64,000 nt of DNA from Candidatus Neomarinimicrobiota bacterium (GTDB lineage Bacteria > Fidelibacterota > UBA2242 > B5-G15): contig JACDNV010000005.1 of assembly GCA_017656425.1 (NCBI GenBank), positions 122,546 through 186,545 of the forward strand. Direction: 5' to 3'. Under the pieces are notes generated by a model. That model did not search any database. It saw nothing but the letters and a program-made list of their open reading frames with translations, and was not told the origin of the DNA. The position numbers were made by a program, and so were the translations under genes. Below, one piece after another: positions 54,890 through 64,000 of this stretch (the stretch's first letter is position 1; each line of letters opens with the position of its first letter).

Positions 54890-56128
54890 TTATTGGAATT
54901 TTTTTATAACTATTGAAGCATTATGACCACCGAAACCAAAGGAATTACTCAAACCAGCTTTTATTTCTCGTTCAACAAAATTATTAGGGGTATAATTTAA
55001 ATCACATTCTGGATCGGGTTCTTCGTAGTTTATTGTAGGTGGTATTTTACCATATTTAATAACCAGTGTAAGAGTTATGGCTTCCACAGCACCAGCAGCA
55101 CCTAGAAGATGACCAGTCATCGACTTTGTTGAGCTAATATTAATTTCTTTTGCCTGCTCTCCAAATAATTCTTTTATTGCTTTGGTTTCAATCTTATCAT
55201 TCAGCTGAGTCGAGGTACCATGAGCATTGATGTACTGTATATCTGCTTTACTTACTCCACTGGATTCTATTGCCATTTCCATTGCTTCTTTCATACCTTT
55301 CCCTTCGGGATCTGGTGCTGTAATATGGTGGGCATCGGCAGTAAATCCAAAGCCTGATAGTTCTGCATATATTTTTGCGTTCCTAGCTACAGCATGATCC
55401 AGATCTTCAAGTATTAAAATTCCTGCTCCCTCACTCATAACGAAGCCATCACGATTCTTATCAAATGGTCGACTTGCTTTCTGCGGCTCATTGTTTCTAG
55501 TTGATAAAGCCTTCATATTGCAGAAACCGGAAAATGATAGAGGCGTTATGCTTGACTCCGCACCGCCTGTTACAATAACAGTGGCGTCACCATTTTTTAT
55601 ATGCTGATATGAAATCCCTATGGCATGGGCAGAAGAAGCGCAGGCGGAAGAAACGGAGTAATTTGGTCCCCTTAAACCATATCGTATAGAAATATAGCCA
55701 GGTAGCATATCTGGAATCATAGCCGGGATTAGAAATGGACTAACGAATCGTTTCCCCTTTTTTAGCATTATTTGATGTTGGGCTTCAAGTGTTCCGATAC
55801 CACCGATCCCAGAGCCAGTTACGACACCAATTTTATAAGCTGGAATATCTTTAAAATCTATTTCTGCATCTTTGATAGCCTGGACTGCTGCAGCGAATCC
55901 GAACTGGGTGAATTTGTCAAGCTTTCTGGCTTCCTTTGGTTCGATGTACTCATCTGGATTAAAGTTTTTAACTTCGCCCGCTATTTTTGTAGGAATATCT
56001 ATAGGATCAAAGGCTTTAACATAATCAATACCACTTTTCCCACTTAATAAGCTATTCCAGAATTCCTCAACACTATTCCCGACTGGAGTTATTACTCCGA
56101 TTCCTGTTATAACAACTCTTTTACCCAT
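54890..56128 (-). CDS. fabF: 3-oxoacyl-ACP synthase II
   Basis: A 412-residue KASII. Catalytic C163 in VSSACASSAHAIG, with His in NAHGTSTQLNDKIE and in TKSMTGHLLGAAGAVEA. It elongates acyl-ACP during fatty-acid synthesis. Follows acpP on the minus strand with a 14-bp gap. Confidence 0.97.
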   Translation of the reverse strand: MGKRVVITGIGVITPVGNSVEEFWNSLLSGKSGIDYVKAFDPIDIPTKIAGEVKNFNPDEYIEPKEARKLDKFTQFGFAAAVQAIKDAEIDFKDIPAYKIGVVTGSGIGGIGTLEAQHQIMLKKGKRFVSPFLIPAMIPDMLPGYISIRYGLRGPNYSVSSACASSAHAIGISYQHIKNGDATVIVTGGAESSITPLSFSGFCNMKALSTRNNEPQKASRPFDKNRDGFVMSEGAGILILEDLDHAVARNAKIYAELSGFGFTADAHHITAPDPEGKGMKEAMEMAIESSGVSKADIQYINAHGTSTQLNDKIETKAIKELFGEQAKEINISSTKSMTGHLLGAAGAVEAITLTLVIKYGKIPPTINYEEPDPECDLNYTPNNFVEREIKAGLSNSFGFGGHNASIVIKKFQ

Positions 56129-56142
56129 AGTATTTTTTTCTT

Positions 56143-56379
56143 TTACTGCCCTACTTTTGTTTTTAGATATTCGATGACATCACCAACAGTTCTTAATTTT
56201 TCAGCTTCTTCATCCGGTATTTCAATTCCAAATTCTTCTTCCATTTTCATTATTAATTCAACCGTATCCAATGAATCTGCACCAAGATCATCGATGAAAG
56301 AAGCTTCAGGTGTAATTTTTTCTTTTTCTACACCGAGTTTTTCTGCTACAATGTCTTTAATTTTTTCTAAGTAATCCAT
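56143..56379 (-). CDS. acpP: Acyl carrier protein
   Basis: A 78-residue acidic ACP with the phosphopantetheine Ser36 in [18 protein letters not shown]. It carries growing acyl chains for the surrounding Fab enzymes. AGGAGG precedes the ATG. Confidence 0.98.
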   Translation of the reverse strand: MDYLEKIKDIVAEKLGVEKEKITPEASFIDDLGADSLDTVELIMKMEEEFGIEIPDEEAEKLRTVGDVIEYLKTKVGQ

Positions 56380-56393
56380 TTTTACCTCCTTTT

Positions 56394-57143
56394 TTACATT
56401 ACCATGCCACCATCAATATTAAGTACCTGTCCTGTAATGTATTCAGCTAGGGGACTTGCAAAGAATAGAACTGCATCGGCAACATTTTCAGGCTTACCTG
56501 CCTTTTTTAAAGGAATCTTATTTAAGTAATCATGCTTTATATTATCTGGTAATCCCGCTGTCATTTCGGTTTCTATAAATCCAGGAGCAATTACATTGAC
56601 AGTGATATTTCTTGAAGCCAATTCTTTCGCAATGGATTTTGAAAATCCAATTACACCAGCTTTGCTCGCAGAATAGTTACATTGCCCAGCATTACCTGTG
56701 ATACCTACTACAGAGCTAATATTAATGATCCTTCCAAATTTTTGCTTCACCATTATTTTACTTACAGCTTGTGTCACCAGAAAAGTTCCTTTCAAATTAG
56801 TATTTAGAACCTGATCCCACTGTTCTTCATTCATTCGAATGATCAAAGTATCCCGTGTGATACCAGCATTGTTGACAAGGATGTCTATCTTACCAAATTT
56901 TTCTAAAATTTTATCAACCATACTATTTACCTGATCAGGTTTTGTAACGTCGCAAGAGATTGAGATAAAATCGAATCCAAGTTTTTTAAATTCAGCAGAG
57001 GCGTTTTCCAAACTTTTTTCATCATAGTCTGATAGTACAACTTTTGAGCCGTGCTCAGCCAGCTTTCTTGCAGTTGTATAACCAATTCCCCTGCCTGAGC
57101 CTGTGATAAGACTTACGTAATCGTTTAGGTCTATTCTTCCCAT
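56394..57143 (-). CDS. fabG: 3-oxoacyl-ACP reductase
   Basis: A 249-residue short-chain dehydrogenase with [23 protein letters not shown], the catalytic YSASKAG and the C-terminal NIDGGMVM of FabG. It reduces 3-ketoacyl-ACP with NADPH. The ATG at 57143 starts the Rossmann strand directly and has GGAG 8 nt upstream; an ATG eight codons earlier also exists. It overlaps the end of fabD by 13 bp. Confidence 0.96.
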   Translation of the reverse strand: MGRIDLNDYVSLITGSGRGIGYTTARKLAEHGSKVVLSDYDEKSLENASAEFKKLGFDFISISCDVTKPDQVNSMVDKILEKFGKIDILVNNAGITRDTLIIRMNEEQWDQVLNTNLKGTFLVTQAVSKIMVKQKFGRIINISSVVGITGNAGQCNYSASKAGVIGFSKSIAKELASRNITVNVIAPGFIETEMTAGLPDNIKHDYLNKIPLKKAGKPENVADAVLFFASPLAEYITGQVLNIDGGMVM

Positions 57144-58060
57144 TTGAAATTCTCCAGCTCCTCCCATGTCCCAACTCCTTTTACAATGACTTTTGGATTT
57201 ATTCTTTTTACTAGTCCCTGAAGAACTTTACCTGGACCCACTTCAAGAAATCTTTTCGCACCATTTTCTACCATATTCTCAATGATAGTCGTCCATAGTA
57301 CAGGTGATGTAAGTTGTTCTTTTAGCCTTTGTTTTATTTCATTCACATCTTGTGTTGGTAATCCAGTGGCATTCATATATATTGGAACTTCTGGTTTTTT
57401 AAATTCAATAGAATCTATTGTTTCTGATATTTTTTTGAAAGCGGGTTCCATCAAAGGGGAATGGAAAGCTCCTCCAACAGATAACTCTATAACCCTTTTT
57501 GCTCCGGCATTTTTAAGTGCAAGCATTGCATTCTGGATAGCTTTTTTATCACCTGAAATGACAAGTTGTACTGGTGAATTATAATTTGCAATGGTGCAGA
57601 CGCCAGATAGTTTTGTCCCTGAAAGTACACTTTTTATCTTATTATAGGAAAGTCCTACGACAGCCGCCATTGTACCAGGTGTCTTTTCTGATGCAATTTG
57701 CATTTGCTCGGATCTAATTTTAACAAGTTCTAAACCTTCTTCAAAAGAGATACATCCAGCGGCAACTATTGCAGAATATTCCCCAAGGCTGTGGCCTGCA
57801 ACCATATCTGGAACAATATTGCGATATTTTAATTCTTGAAATATTGCGACTGATAATACGAAAATAGCGGGCTGGGTTACCCTTGTTTCGGTTAGCTCTC
57901 GAAGTGAACCGTAGAAAGATATCTCTTTTAGAGAAAAATTAAATTTTTCTTCTGCACAGTCGTATAGTTTTTTTACAATTTTACTCTTATTATAAAAATC
58001 TATTCCCATTCCGACATATTGTGATGCCTGGCCTGGAAATATGAAGGCAATTTTACTCAT
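57131..58060 (-). CDS. fabD: Malonyl-CoA:ACP transacylase
   Basis: A 309-residue FabD. The active-site Ser91 is in VAGHSLGEYSAIVAAG, FPGQASQYVGMG is at the start, the catalytic His is in GGAFHSPLM, and EVGPGKVLQGLVKR is near the end. It loads malonyl groups onto ACP. It starts 1 bp after the end of fabH. Confidence 0.96.
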   Translation of the reverse strand: MSKIAFIFPGQASQYVGMGIDFYNKSKIVKKLYDCAEEKFNFSLKEISFYGSLRELTETRVTQPAIFVLSVAIFQELKYRNIVPDMVAGHSLGEYSAIVAAGCISFEEGLELVKIRSEQMQIASEKTPGTMAAVVGLSYNKIKSVLSGTKLSGVCTIANYNSPVQLVISGDKKAIQNAMLALKNAGAKRVIELSVGGAFHSPLMEPAFKKISETIDSIEFKKPEVPIYMNATGLPTQDVNEIKQRLKEQLTSPVLWTTIIENMVENGAKRFLEVGPGKVLQGLVKRINPKVIVKGVGTWEELENFKWEE

Positions 58061-59059
58061 TTATATTCCCCATTTTAATAACATACTTCCCCATGTAAAT
58101 CCTCCACCGAAAGCCGATAACAGTACTAAATTACCCTTTTTCAATCTACCCTGTTCAAAAGCGTCTACAAGACCAATTGGAATGGTTGCAGCTGAGGTGT
58201 TAGCATATTCGTGTATATTTATAAGAACCTGCTCTTTTTTTAGTTTCAGCTTATTAGCACATGCATCTATTATTCTTTTGTTTGCCTGATGTGGTATGAA
58301 AAGAGCAATGTCCTCTCCTGATAGGGAATTTCTCTCTAAGATTTCCTGAGATACATCAGCCATACGACTGACAGCAAATTTAAATACTGTTTTACCATCT
58401 TGGTAAATGTAGTGCATTCTTTTTTTGATAGTCTCATTTGAAGCAGGATGTTTGCTCCCACCAGCTAAAATATGGAGGTAGTCCTTTCCGTTTCCATCCA
58501 TTTTAAGTATGGAATCAATTACCCCAGTATCTTCATTATTTTCAGTAGGTTCAACTAAAACCACAGCGGCTCCATCTCCAAAAAGTACGCAGGTATTTCT
58601 GTCTTGATAATCGGTTATCCTACTAAGGGTTTCTGCCGCCGCTACAAGTATTTTTTTATGGGTTCCATTTTCGATAAACTGACGGGCAATTTCCATTGCA
58701 TAGAGAAATCCTGAACATGCAGCAGATATATCAAATCCCCAGGCATTGGTTGCACCTATTTTATTCTGTGTGAGTGCTGCTGTAGATGGGAAAAACATAT
58801 CAGGGGTAATTGTTGCTACTATAATTAATTCTATTTCTTCAGGATTAATTTTGAAGTTTTTTTTCATGTTCTCAAAAGCATAAGCAATCATATCACTTGT
58901 TGCTTTGTCATCTTCTAGAATATGCCTTTTTTCAATACCTGTTCTAGTTTTTATCCATTCGTCAGATGTATCAACCATTTTTTCAAGTTCGGCGTTTGTA
59001 AGTATTTTTTCAGGTATAAATTTTCCTAATGCAGTTATTTTTGCCCTCCGCTTATTCAT
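58061..59059 (-). CDS. fabH: 3-oxoacyl-ACP synthase III
   Basis: A 332-residue KASIII. Catalytic C115 in DISAACSGFLYAM, His in FIPHQANKRIID and Asn in NIHEYANTSAATIPIG. It starts each fatty-acid chain from acyl-CoA and malonyl-ACP. The usual plsX before it is absent; only 64 bp separate it from rpmF. Confidence 0.97.
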   Translation of the reverse strand: MNKRRAKITALGKFIPEKILTNAELEKMVDTSDEWIKTRTGIEKRHILEDDKATSDMIAYAFENMKKNFKINPEEIELIIVATITPDMFFPSTAALTQNKIGATNAWGFDISAACSGFLYAMEIARQFIENGTHKKILVAAAETLSRITDYQDRNTCVLFGDGAAVVLVEPTENNEDTGVIDSILKMDGNGKDYLHILAGGSKHPASNETIKKRMHYIYQDGKTVFKFAVSRMADVSQEILERNSLSGEDIALFIPHQANKRIIDACANKLKLKKEQVLINIHEYANTSAATIPIGLVDAFEQGRLKKGNLVLLSAFGGGFTWGSMLLKWGI

Positions 59060-59123
59060 CTGATTCCATCCCCGTTAGTTGGTTTTATAAAGTTTTAATA
59101 ATAAACTTACCCTTTATTTAGTT

Positions 59124-59306
59124 TTATTTCTCTTTGACGGTTAAAATAGGTTTTCCATTATAGTATCCACAGTTTGGACAGACTCTGTGTGGTAGCTTTG
59201 GTTCCTTACAGTTTGGACAAGCCACTGTTGTAACAGGTTCAGCTTTCCAATGGGTTCTTCTTTTATCTCTTCTTGATTTTGATGTTTTTCTTTTTGGTTG
59301 TGCCAA
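59124..59306 (-). CDS. rpmF: Ribosomal protein L32
   Basis: A 60-residue L32 of the zinc-binding form: AQPKRKTSKSRRDKRRTHW at the start and two CxxC pairs (CPNCKEP, CPNCGYYNG). It lies 10 bp after the YceD gene in the standard yceD-rpmF pairing. Confidence 0.97.
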   Translation of the reverse strand: MAQPKRKTSKSRRDKRRTHWKAEPVTTVACPNCKEPKLPHRVCPNCGYYNGKPILTVKEK

Positions 59307-59316
59307 TTTTACCTCC

Positions 59317-59817
59317 TTACTGTTTGGAAAATAACTTGCTCAATACATCCCATCTTGGGTCAATTGGACTTTCGATGCATTTGCATTCTTCATAATTTAA
59401 ATTCACAAAACAACCAGGGCATATACCTTTACAATCAGGATGACACAGTTTTTTCATTGGGATACTAAGTAAAAGAGAGTCTTTTATATCCTGTGTTATA
59501 TCGAGATTGTTTTCAAAAGGTGAAATTATTTTAATCTCATCTGCCATATCATACTTTTTATTGGGTGATATTTTAAATATTACAATGAATTCCGGATCAA
59601 TTTTATATTTGAAATGTTCTAAACATCTATCACATACAAGATCAAGTTCTGTATGTAATGTGCCATGTATATTTATCTGGGACTTGAATTTTTCAATTTT
59701 TAAAGTGATGCTTACAGGATAAATAAATTCCTCTTCAATAATATCAATTTCAGATATATTAACGGGCATTGTTATTTCTTGGTATCCCTCTTTTAATGAG
59801 TTAAGTCTAATTATCAT
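59317..59817 (-). CDS. YceD/DUF177 family protein
   Basis: A 166-residue DUF177 protein with four clustered cysteines: LVCDRCLEHF and CHPDCKGICPGCFVNLNYEECKC. Such proteins affect 23S rRNA maturation and sit before rpmF, as here. The first ~80 residues are the beta-rich core. Confidence 0.9.
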   Translation of the reverse strand: MIIRLNSLKEGYQEITMPVNISEIDIIEEEFIYPVSITLKIEKFKSQINIHGTLHTELDLVCDRCLEHFKYKIDPEFIVIFKISPNKKYDMADEIKIISPFENNLDITQDIKDSLLLSIPMKKLCHPDCKGICPGCFVNLNYEECKCIESPIDPRWDVLSKLFSKQ

Positions 59818-59884
59818 AACCTATTACCAAAAAGTCATACTAATTTAGATTTACACATTGGTATAATCAAGTAAATTTCATAAG

Positions 59885-59910
59885 AAAAGGCACCTGTTAA
59901 TTAAGGTGCC
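59885..59910 (-). terminator. Rho-independent terminator of the 59954-61162 gene
   Basis: On the minus strand GGCACC (complement of 59905-59910) pairs with GGTGCC (complement of 59889-59894) around 10 nt, then TTTT plus CTTA. It separates the membrane-protein gene from the yceD-rpmF-fab operon. Confidence 0.85.
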
Positions 59911-59953
59911 CAATTTCAAACATATTTTATTTATAATTTTGGATTAATGTCAA

Positions 59954-61162
59954 CTATCTTTCGGAATTCCGACTATCGGATTTTCCTTCTTCGGATTCTT
60001 CCGTTTCTTTGATTTCTTCTTTTTCTTCTTTCTTTTCTTCCTCTATTCCCTCTTCTTCTTCTTCTTCTATCTCATCTTCGTCTTTTCTTTCAATCAGATT
60101 CTCATCATCTTTTTTCTTTCTTAATATTATATAAATCAATGTTTGTCCTACCGTAAAATTCGTAAATAGATAGGATATGACTGTGCCAGCTATTATCAGA
60201 AGGAATATTGCTACTATAGTTGTAGTTATAGCTTCAGTTGTACTTAGTACCGGAGATGAAGAAAAACCTAAGGAAGAAGGTGTATATACATTGAAGAATT
60301 TTGAGATACTGGGTGTTAAAGGTGAATGAGTACCATATATGTAGGAAGTTGCTGTTTCAATTATTCTACTTAGCTTACCACCCATCAACCAGCTTTGTCC
60401 AAAAACAAAATTTATTAATCTATAACCCAGTATTAATGCCCATCCATATACAAAAGTAGCAACGGCCGATAATGCCCCCACAATTGCTTCATAAATAACT
60501 AGTCTCCATGGTTGAGACCATAAGGTGGAATAACTCTGGAATACAGTTTCCATAGTATCTTCTTCAGCAGTAGCCACAACTGAAGGTGATATAAGCATGG
60601 AAACAATAAAAACCACTGCTGTATAGACAACAAATACCGAAACAATAAAATATAAGAGGTATGGTATTCCAAAGAAAATAATATCAAGCACTGGCCATTT
60701 TGCTATCCATGCCGCAATTATTGCGAGAACAATGAAAAACGCAATTATTAAAATTATTGAAACAGGTCCCATAATTGGGGCTATCCAGTGTTTTTTAACG
60801 AATTTGAAACTGTCTCCGGAGGAATAGAATTCATCTCCTTTAAGTTGCTTGTAAGTGATTCTTGATACTGCTGTCTGTGCAAGTAAAAAGATTAACCCCC
60901 AGATGATGATGCCTATGATGTAAATAACCCAAGAATACCATGTTATTGTCATAGAGCTGTTAAATAAACATGGGAATAGGTAATGAGTAGTCCAGATTTC
61001 AGATAAAGGTTGTCCGCTTAATAATAAAGCCAGGTAAGAGGAAATAAAATATACAATGTAACCAATGAATAACCCAAGAAGGTTAACCCAGATCTTTTTA
61101 CCACTTAGCGCTAATCTTGGAGTTCTGAAAACATCTCTAACATCAAAGTATAACTTAATCAT
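59954..61162 (-). CDS. Polytopic membrane protein with acidic C-terminal tail
   Basis: A 402-residue protein with about six to seven transmembrane segments (residues ~28-50, 78-100, 130-160, 170-200, 225-250, 315-340). The last ~50 residues are a charged tail, with runs of Glu and Lys (EEEEEE, EEKKEEKEE) and no fold. Not a family I can name. It begins 12 bp after the end of a SPOR lipoprotein gene on the same strand, so they are likely co-expressed and may work together in the envelope. Confidence 0.65.
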   Translation of the reverse strand: MIKLYFDVRDVFRTPRLALSGKKIWVNLLGLFIGYIVYFISSYLALLLSGQPLSEIWTTHYLFPCLFNSSMTITWYSWVIYIIGIIIWGLIFLLAQTAVSRITYKQLKGDEFYSSGDSFKFVKKHWIAPIMGPVSIILIIAFFIVLAIIAAWIAKWPVLDIIFFGIPYLLYFIVSVFVVYTAVVFIVSMLISPSVVATAEEDTMETVFQSYSTLWSQPWRLVIYEAIVGALSAVATFVYGWALILGYRLINFVFGQSWLMGGKLSRIIETATSYIYGTHSPLTPSISKFFNVYTPSSLGFSSSPVLSTTEAITTTIVAIFLLIIAGTVISYLFTNFTVGQTLIYIILRKKKDDENLIERKDEDEIEEEEEEGIEEEKKEEKEEIKETEESEEGKSDSRNSER

Positions 61163-61174
61163 TTTACACCTCCA

Positions 61175-61960
61175 TTATTCACTGTAATCCTTTCTCATAA
61201 AGTCTATCCATAGATCTTTACAACCTAAAAGATTCTGCAGTTGTTTTAGTGATTGTTTTGCTTCGCTATATGTGCTAAAAGAGCCTGTTCTGACTCTATA
61301 CCATATTCCACCAAGTTCTGGAATATATGCCTTCTGAATGTAAGCATCAATACCATTTTTCTTTACTTCGTCAAGAGCCTTCTTAGCACCGTTGTATGTT
61401 TTCCATGAGGATAACTGTATTGTGTATTTTCCAGAGACAATGGGAATTCCCTTTGCAACAATTCTTTCTTTTTTTTCTGGTGCTGGCTTTTCTTCGTATA
61501 TTACTTTTGCAGCTGGAGCTTCTTCAACTTCTTCCTCTACCATTGGTAATTCTTCTTCTGGTATAGCAGGTTCAGCAGTAACTGTTTCCGGTGCTTCCTC
61601 GGTTGGTGTCGCTTCAATTACCTGACAGATGAAAGTATCTTTCTTTTTTTCTTTCCCTGTTGGATCGTAAATAATATTTTCAACGACATATTCACCTGGA
61701 GCGTCAGGGACAAAGTAAATATTGAAATTTCTGCTTGTCGGTTGAAAAGATAAGACATCAAGGTTGCTATCTTCTGGCTTTGATACAAACGACCATTTAA
61801 AGGTACATCCTACTGTATCTGAAGGAGAACTAATCTTTGCAGCGAGGTGAATTGGTTCACCAACATATCCTGGTATTACCTCTTTTTTAGCACAGCTAAT
61901 GATTAACAAAAAACTTACAATTAAAAAAATGATCGTCATTAAGCCAATTAATTTTTTCAT
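61175..61960 (-). CDS. SPOR-domain lipoprotein
   Basis: A 261-residue lipoprotein with a good lipobox (LLIISC). Residues ~25-110 have a beta-sandwich/PKD-like composition with CTFKWSFVSKPEDSNLDV; an acidic/proline-rich linker (TPTEEAPETV, EEEVEEAPAA) follows; the C-terminal ~75 residues are a SPOR domain (KYTIQLSSWKTYNGAKKAL, WYRVRTGSFSTYSEAKQSL). SPOR domains bind denuded peptidoglycan at the division site. The ATG at 61960 has GGGGG upstream; an earlier ATG adds 12 unlike residues and overlaps ndk. Confidence 0.88.
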   Translation of the reverse strand: MKKLIGLMTIIFLIVSFLLIISCAKKEVIPGYVGEPIHLAAKISSPSDTVGCTFKWSFVSKPEDSNLDVLSFQPTSRNFNIYFVPDAPGEYVVENIIYDPTGKEKKKDTFICQVIEATPTEEAPETVTAEPAIPEEELPMVEEEVEEAPAAKVIYEEKPAPEKKERIVAKGIPIVSGKYTIQLSSWKTYNGAKKALDEVKKNGIDAYIQKAYIPELGGIWYRVRTGSFSTYSEAKQSLKQLQNLLGCKDLWIDFMRKDYSE

Positions 61961-61979
61961 ATTTCCCCCTGAATATTTT

Positions 61980-62396
61980 TCATACCATAATTTCAATCAG
62001 GGGAAAGAAAAAAGCAATCTCTTTATTTGCATTTTCTACTGAATCTGACCCATGAGCAAAATTTTTTCTTACATCCAGACCATATTTTTTTCTTAAGGTG
62101 CCCTCTTCAGCCTCATTAGGATCAGTAGCTCCAATTATTTTTCTAAATTCTTCAACGGCATTTTCTTTTTTTAGGACCATTACGATTACAGGTCCAGAAG
62201 TCATATATCTTATCAAATCTGGGAAGAAAGATTTTCCTTTATGAACTGAATAAAAATCTTCTGCTTGCTGTTTAGTTAATTTAACCATCTTTATTGCTTT
62301 TATTTCAAATCCTTTTTTTAAGATAAAGTCAATAGCTTCACCTGTAAGTTTTCTCTCTATGCAATCAGGTTTTAAAATCGATAAAGTGTAATTCAT
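61980..62396 (-). CDS. ndk: Nucleoside diphosphate kinase
   Basis: A 138-residue NDK. KPDCIERKLTGEAI starts the enzyme and the phosphohistidine is in NFAHGSDSVENA. It equalises NTP pools. The stop is 20 bp before the SPOR lipoprotein start. Confidence 0.96.
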   Translation of the reverse strand: MNYTLSILKPDCIERKLTGEAIDFILKKGFEIKAIKMVKLTKQQAEDFYSVHKGKSFFPDLIRYMTSGPVIVMVLKKENAVEEFRKIIGATDPNEAEEGTLRKKYGLDVRKNFAHGSDSVENANKEIAFFFPLIEIMV

Positions 62397-62453
62397 AAAG
62401 AACTCCTTTATTTAAATATAGTATAAGCTGATTTATCTTACAAAAATCTTTTT

Positions 62454-63776
62454 TTACTTTTTATTTAAGAAATCTTTTATAACCGTTTTTAAATCTGGAT
62501 ATCCAATTTCTTGTATATCATAATATACCCTTACCATGGGTTTATTTATTTTGATAATTTTTGAGAGATCTATCGGTGTTCCGGTAATTACTAATTCCGC
62601 AGGTATCTGATTGATTGTCTTCTCTAAATCCTCGATTTGCTTCCCGCTGTAGCCCATAGCTGGGATAATATTACCAGTATTTGGATATTTTTGAAATGTC
62701 TCTTTTATTTTCCCAGATAACCATGGTCTGGGGTCAATAATCTCTTTTGCACCATATTTTTCGGCAGCTATTTTTCCAGCACCATAACTCATTTCTCCAT
62801 GGGTTAGAGTTGGTCCATCTTCAACAACAATGACGTTTTTTCCTTTTATCTTCTTATATTCATTTACTATTATAGGTGAAGCAGCTTCTATAACAATCGC
62901 GTCTGGATTATATTTGCTAATATTGTCCCTCACAACTTGAATATCCATAGGATTAGCAGTATCTATTTTGTTTATGATTATGACATCAGAAGCAATAAAG
63001 TTTATTTCACCTGGAAAATATTTTACTTCATGATTTGCCCTGTGAGGATCTACGATGGTTATGTAGAGATCAGGTTTATAAAATGGGATATCATTATTTC
63101 CCCCATCCCAGAGTATAATATCTGTTTCTCTTTCAGCTTCCCTTAGGATCAGTTCATAATCTACCCCAGCATATACAGTATTGCCGTTTAAAATATGGTG
63201 TTCATACTCTTCTATTTCTTCGATAGTGCAATTGTATTTTTTAAAATCCTCTACTGAGTTAAATTTTTGTAATATTTGCTTCTTTAAATCTCCATATGGC
63301 ATTGGATGACGAATTATTGCTATTTTGTACCCCATTTCTTTAAGTATTGAGGCAACTTTTCTAGTAGTTTGACTTTTCCCGCAACCTGTTCTAACAGCGC
63401 ATATTGCAATTACCGGTTTTGATGATTTCAGCATTGTTGAATTGGAACCAAGTAATTTGAAGTTCGCACCAGCTTTTATTACAAGAGATGCCTTGTGCAT
63501 TATATACTCGTGTGAAACATCGCTGTAGGAAAAGACAACTTCATCTATATTGTATTTACTTATCAAAAATTCAAGGTTTTTTTCACCATAGATTGGAATA
63601 CCATCTTGATACAGATTACCTGCTAATTCTTTTGGGTATTTTCTACCAGCTATATTAGGTATCTGGGTAGCAGTAAATGCTACCACATTATAATTGGGAT
63701 TATTTCTAAAGCATACGTTAAAATTATGAAAATCTCTCCCTGCAGCTCCCATTATTAGTATGTTTTTCCTCCTCAT
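62454..63776 (-). CDS. Cyclic 2,3-diphosphoglycerate synthetase-like P-loop protein
   Basis: A 440-residue protein. The N-terminal third is a Rossmann-like domain (LIMGAAGRDFHNFNVCFR), then the P-loop AVRTGCGKSQTT (128-139), DIILWDGGNND, IINKIDTA and the late GEMSYGAGKIAAEKYGA. This order matches cDPGS-type proteins, first known from methanogens and widespread in bacteria. In bacteria the true substrate is often unproven. AGGTGA precedes the ATG at 63776. Confidence 0.82.
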   Translation of the reverse strand: MRRKNILIMGAAGRDFHNFNVCFRNNPNYNVVAFTATQIPNIAGRKYPKELAGNLYQDGIPIYGEKNLEFLISKYNIDEVVFSYSDVSHEYIMHKASLVIKAGANFKLLGSNSTMLKSSKPVIAICAVRTGCGKSQTTRKVASILKEMGYKIAIIRHPMPYGDLKKQILQKFNSVEDFKKYNCTIEEIEEYEHHILNGNTVYAGVDYELILREAERETDIILWDGGNNDIPFYKPDLYITIVDPHRANHEVKYFPGEINFIASDVIIINKIDTANPMDIQVVRDNISKYNPDAIVIEAASPIIVNEYKKIKGKNVIVVEDGPTLTHGEMSYGAGKIAAEKYGAKEIIDPRPWLSGKIKETFQKYPNTGNIIPAMGYSGKQIEDLEKTINQIPAELVITGTPIDLSKIIKINKPMVRVYYDIQEIGYPDLKTVIKDFLNKK

Positions 63777-64000
63777 TTTTTCACCTACTTTTATATAATT
63801 TTAAATCAGATGGTTAGTTACAAGATTACTGATCCACCTGCCGGACAAGTACATTAGTTAAATCTTAGATTAATTAAATTTTTCCAATCAAAATACTAAA
63901 TAATTTAATTAAATATTTTGTGTAATTCAATGATAGGTTCGTATGAATTTGTCTGATTCAGGGACATGGTATACACTTTGAGAAGGCATTTTGCAATAAT
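63777..64000. other. Window edge, no gene seen
   Basis: AT-rich sequence upstream of the cDPGS-like gene. It contains that gene's ribosome-binding site but no ORF, tRNA or convincing promoter. The end GCATTTTGCAATAAT shares a short string with the repeat arms but is too short to call. Confidence 0.5.

Noticed and set aside
63983..64000. Start of another repeat copy at the window end
   Set aside because: Only an 11-nt string (CATTTTGCAAT) matches; not enough in AT-rich DNA.

Overview
The window is a gene-dense, AT-rich (roughly one third GC by eye) stretch of a chromosome from a diderm bacterium. The outer-membrane character is clear: a BamD-like lipoprotein, an LptF/LptG-type permease, PorV/DUF5723-like beta-barrels, a DUF5916 barrel, SPOR and other lipoproteins. 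A C-terminal sorting domain of the type IX secretion kind sits beside a PorV-like protein, which points to the FCB group or a neighbouring candidate phylum (Marinimicrobia, Cloacimonetes, KSB1 or WOR-3-like). No rRNA is present, so the lineage is an inference from gene content.

Layout. 1-1.8 kb: two tRNA-Ser genes on opposite strands, a small GIY-YIG gene abutting one of them, a TspO-like protein and a decayed ABC-transporter ATPase. 1.8-15.4 kb (minus strand): TPR protein, CPBP protease, lepA, nadD, bamD, a DUF5683-like protein, a peptidase/propeller/barrel fusion, a huge secreted M6-like protein whose metal ligands are lost, a PorV-like barrel and cobO. 15.4-35.7 kb (plus strand): a small lipoprotein, degP, mtnP, ileS, dksA-like, rluD, xerC, hpf, hprK, a sugar nucleotidyltransferase, metK, ahcY, and two successive lipoprotein + beta-barrel cassettes. 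35.7-36.9 kb: six tandem ~200-bp repeats. 36.9-46.3 kb: LptF/G-like permease, NhaC-like antiporter, a Card1/Can2-like CARF protein, an EamA transporter, a DUF5916 barrel and a membrane-anchored GH1 glycosidase. 46.5-47.2 kb: a solo version of the same repeat that carries a four-helix-bundle (S23/IVP) gene, plus one further repeat unit. 47.2-54.2 kb (plus): frameshifted murQ, phosphohexomutase, polyprenyl synthase, HPr, enzyme I, phosphoglucose/phosphomannose isomerase and a bifunctional-nuclease/UVR protein. 54.2-63.8 kb (minus): rnc, the fatty-acid cluster fabF-acpP-fabG-fabD-fabH with rpmF and yceD (no plsX), a membrane protein, a SPOR lipoprotein, ndk and a cyclic-2,3-diphosphoglycerate-synthetase-like GTPase.

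How the genes fit together. MetK, AhcY and MtnP cover SAM synthesis and recycling of its two by-products. HPr, enzyme I and HPr kinase form a sugar-PTS relay, with no enzyme II visible here, next to hexose-phosphate enzymes and GH1/MurQ sugar salvage. The 5.5-14.6 kb block looks like an envelope-assembly and secretion neighbourhood.

The most unusual structure is the repeat family. Each ~200-bp unit has two ~40-nt arms complementary to one another around a ~50-nt loop, then small GC-rich hairpins. In the solo element at 46.5 kb the loop is replaced by an S23/IVP gene of the family otherwise known from 23S rRNA intervening sequences, which also carry such a gene between complementary arms. I read this as a free-standing IVS-like mobile element (ORF-bearing form) and its ORF-less tandem derivative (array). 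That link is my inference from the sequence.
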